Part shown: positions 63,359 through 64,000 of the stretch, piece by piece
How the letters are laid out: each line of letters opens with the position of its first letter
How positions within the stretch are numbered: position 1 is the stretch's first letter
Made by a program: the position numbers and the translations under genes
Notes under the pieces: model-generated
Database searches by the model: none
Seen by the model: only the letters and a program-made list of their open reading frames with translations
Told to the model about the DNA's origin: nothing
Source of the DNA: Clostridium sp.
GTDB taxonomy: Bacteria; Bacillota; Clostridia; Clostridiales; Clostridiaceae
Direction of reading: 5' to 3'
Assembly: GCF_022482905.1 (NCBI RefSeq)
Contig: NZ_JAKVOI010000001.1
Coordinates: 1,551,958-1,615,957, forward strand
Length of the DNA stretch: 64,000 bases

Positions 63359-64000
63359 ATTATATCCTCTCCTGTCACAAGCTTTGCCAGTTCACCGGAA
63401 TTCATAACCTTGATATCCTCTGGAACATTCTGTCCTGTAGTTACAAAACTTACAGGCTTCTTTGCCGCTTCTATAATATTCAATATGGAACCATATGTAG
63501 AGGTCTCATCAAGTTTTGTTATTATTATATTGCTGTAGTTCAATTCCCTGTATCCATCTACTATTACATCAATATCCCTATTTTTAGTGGTACAGCTTAT
63601 TACCAGATGTATATTATTGGTATTTACCTTGTCTATAAAAGCCCTCAGCTCGGATATCTGCATCTTGTTTTTACTGCTTCTTCCCGTTGTGTCAACAAGA
63701 ACCACATCACATTCCTTCATGCTGTCAATGGCCTTTTCCATTTCCTTGATGCTTATGACTACTTTAAATGGTATGTTCATTATGTCGGCATAGGTTCTCA
63801 GCTGTTCTACCGCACCTATTCTATATGTATCTATGGTTATAAGCCCGACTTTCTTTTTTTCAATCAAAGACAGTCTTCCTGCAAGCTTTGCAATAGTAGT
63901 AGTCTTTCCAACACCTGTAGGGCCTACGAGAACTACTGCATTTTCAAGTGGTTTGTTTTCAACCTTTATCATTTCAGCTACAATGCTGTCAAGTTTTTCA
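63352..64000 (-). CDS. flhF: FlhF, SRP-type GTPase for flagellar placement (N-terminus cut by window edge)
   Basis: This is the C-terminal 216 codons of FlhF, open to the window edge without a start. It is the G domain: P-loop 'VLVGPTGVGKTTTIAKLAG', 'VGLITIDTYRIGAVEQLRTYA', 'DVVLVDTTGRSSKN' and 'IITKLDETSTYGSIL'. An in-frame ATG at 63972 is internal, since the frame continues upstream ('EKLDSIVAE'). flhA/flhB would be expected beyond the edge. Confidence 0.95.
   Translation of the reverse strand, partial: EKLDSIVAEMIKVENKPLENAVVLVGPTGVGKTTTIAKLAGRLSLIEKKKVGLITIDTYRIGAVEQLRTYADIMNIPFKVVISIKEMEKAIDSMKECDVVLVDTTGRSSKNKMQISELRAFIDKVNTNNIHLVISCTTKNRDIDVIVDGYRELNYSNIIITKLDETSTYGSILNIIEAAKKPVSFVTTGQNVPEDIKVMNSGELAKLVTGEDIIC

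Overview
The window is 64 kb of low-GC Firmicute chromosome with the gene content and order of Clostridium sensu stricto. The evidence is the complete spoIIIA operon, spoIVB, spoVD/spoVE-type genes, the recN-argR-ppnK-tlyA-dxs-ispA-xseBA-nusB string, DivIVA/SepF, the DUF881/sbp trio, strong AGGAGG-type ribosome sites with frequent TTG/GTG starts, and A+T-rich spacers. The flagellar genes point to a motile spore former. I cannot fix the species from sequence alone; the solventogenic/acetogenic cluster I clostridia (C. kluyveri, C. ljungdahlii and relatives) are the likeliest neighbourhood. No tRNA, rRNA, insertion sequence, prophage or CRISPR array was recognised. Almost all of it is core chromosome.

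Layout. 1-9.8 kb (minus): nusB-xseA-xseB-ispA-dxs-tlyA-ppnK-argR-recN-spoIVB, a housekeeping string (RNA, isoprenoid, NADP, arginine regulation, repair) read from a clear sigma-A promoter and ending in the truncated SpoIVB protease gene, which also has a candidate forespore promoter. 9.8-10.3 kb: an Asp23-type gene with its own promoter and terminator. 10.3-15.5 kb: spoIIIAA-AH, the mother-cell to forespore channel. 15.6-18.1 kb: a zinc-ribbon protein, efp with an unusual structured leader, and an M24 aminopeptidase. 18.1-24.7 kb: a compact ten-gene type IV pilus/type II secretion-like operon (ATPase, platform protein, five prepilin-like proteins, PilM/N/O-like proteins) without retraction ATPase or prepilin peptidase. 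24.8-26.7 kb: dapF plus a beta-propeller lipoprotein.

26.8-31.4 kb (plus): rqcH, then pyrR-uraA-exoA behind a PyrR-type attenuator. 31.4-34.6 kb (minus): aroB-mtnN-lspA-rluD type genes. 34.7-49.8 kb (minus): cell division and wall synthesis. In transcription order this is mraZ-rsmH-ftsL-spoVD under a three-repeat MraZ operator, then murE-murF-mraY-spoVE from a separate promoter, then ftsQ-DUF881-sbp-DUF881 and yggS-sepF-yggT-ylmH-divIVA. murD, murG, ftsA and ftsZ are absent from the window. 50.0-58.5 kb is mixed: ychF (+), a Lon-family protease whose ATPase motifs look eroded but whose Ser/Lys dyad is intact (-), an unknown basic protein (+), a SERCA-like Ca2+ ATPase (-) and a CBS-domain pyrophosphatase (+).

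58.5-64 kb (minus): a Tyr/Pro-rich small protein with a sigma-K-like promoter (probably a coat protein), then the end of a flagellar operon: flhF (partial)-flhG-PilZ-fliA-two small proteins-flgF-flgG.

The best candidates for a second look are the efp leader, the Lon-like protease, the pilus operon, the mini-ORF hairpin between spoVD and murE, and the putative coat gene. I did not find a wholly new multi-gene system.
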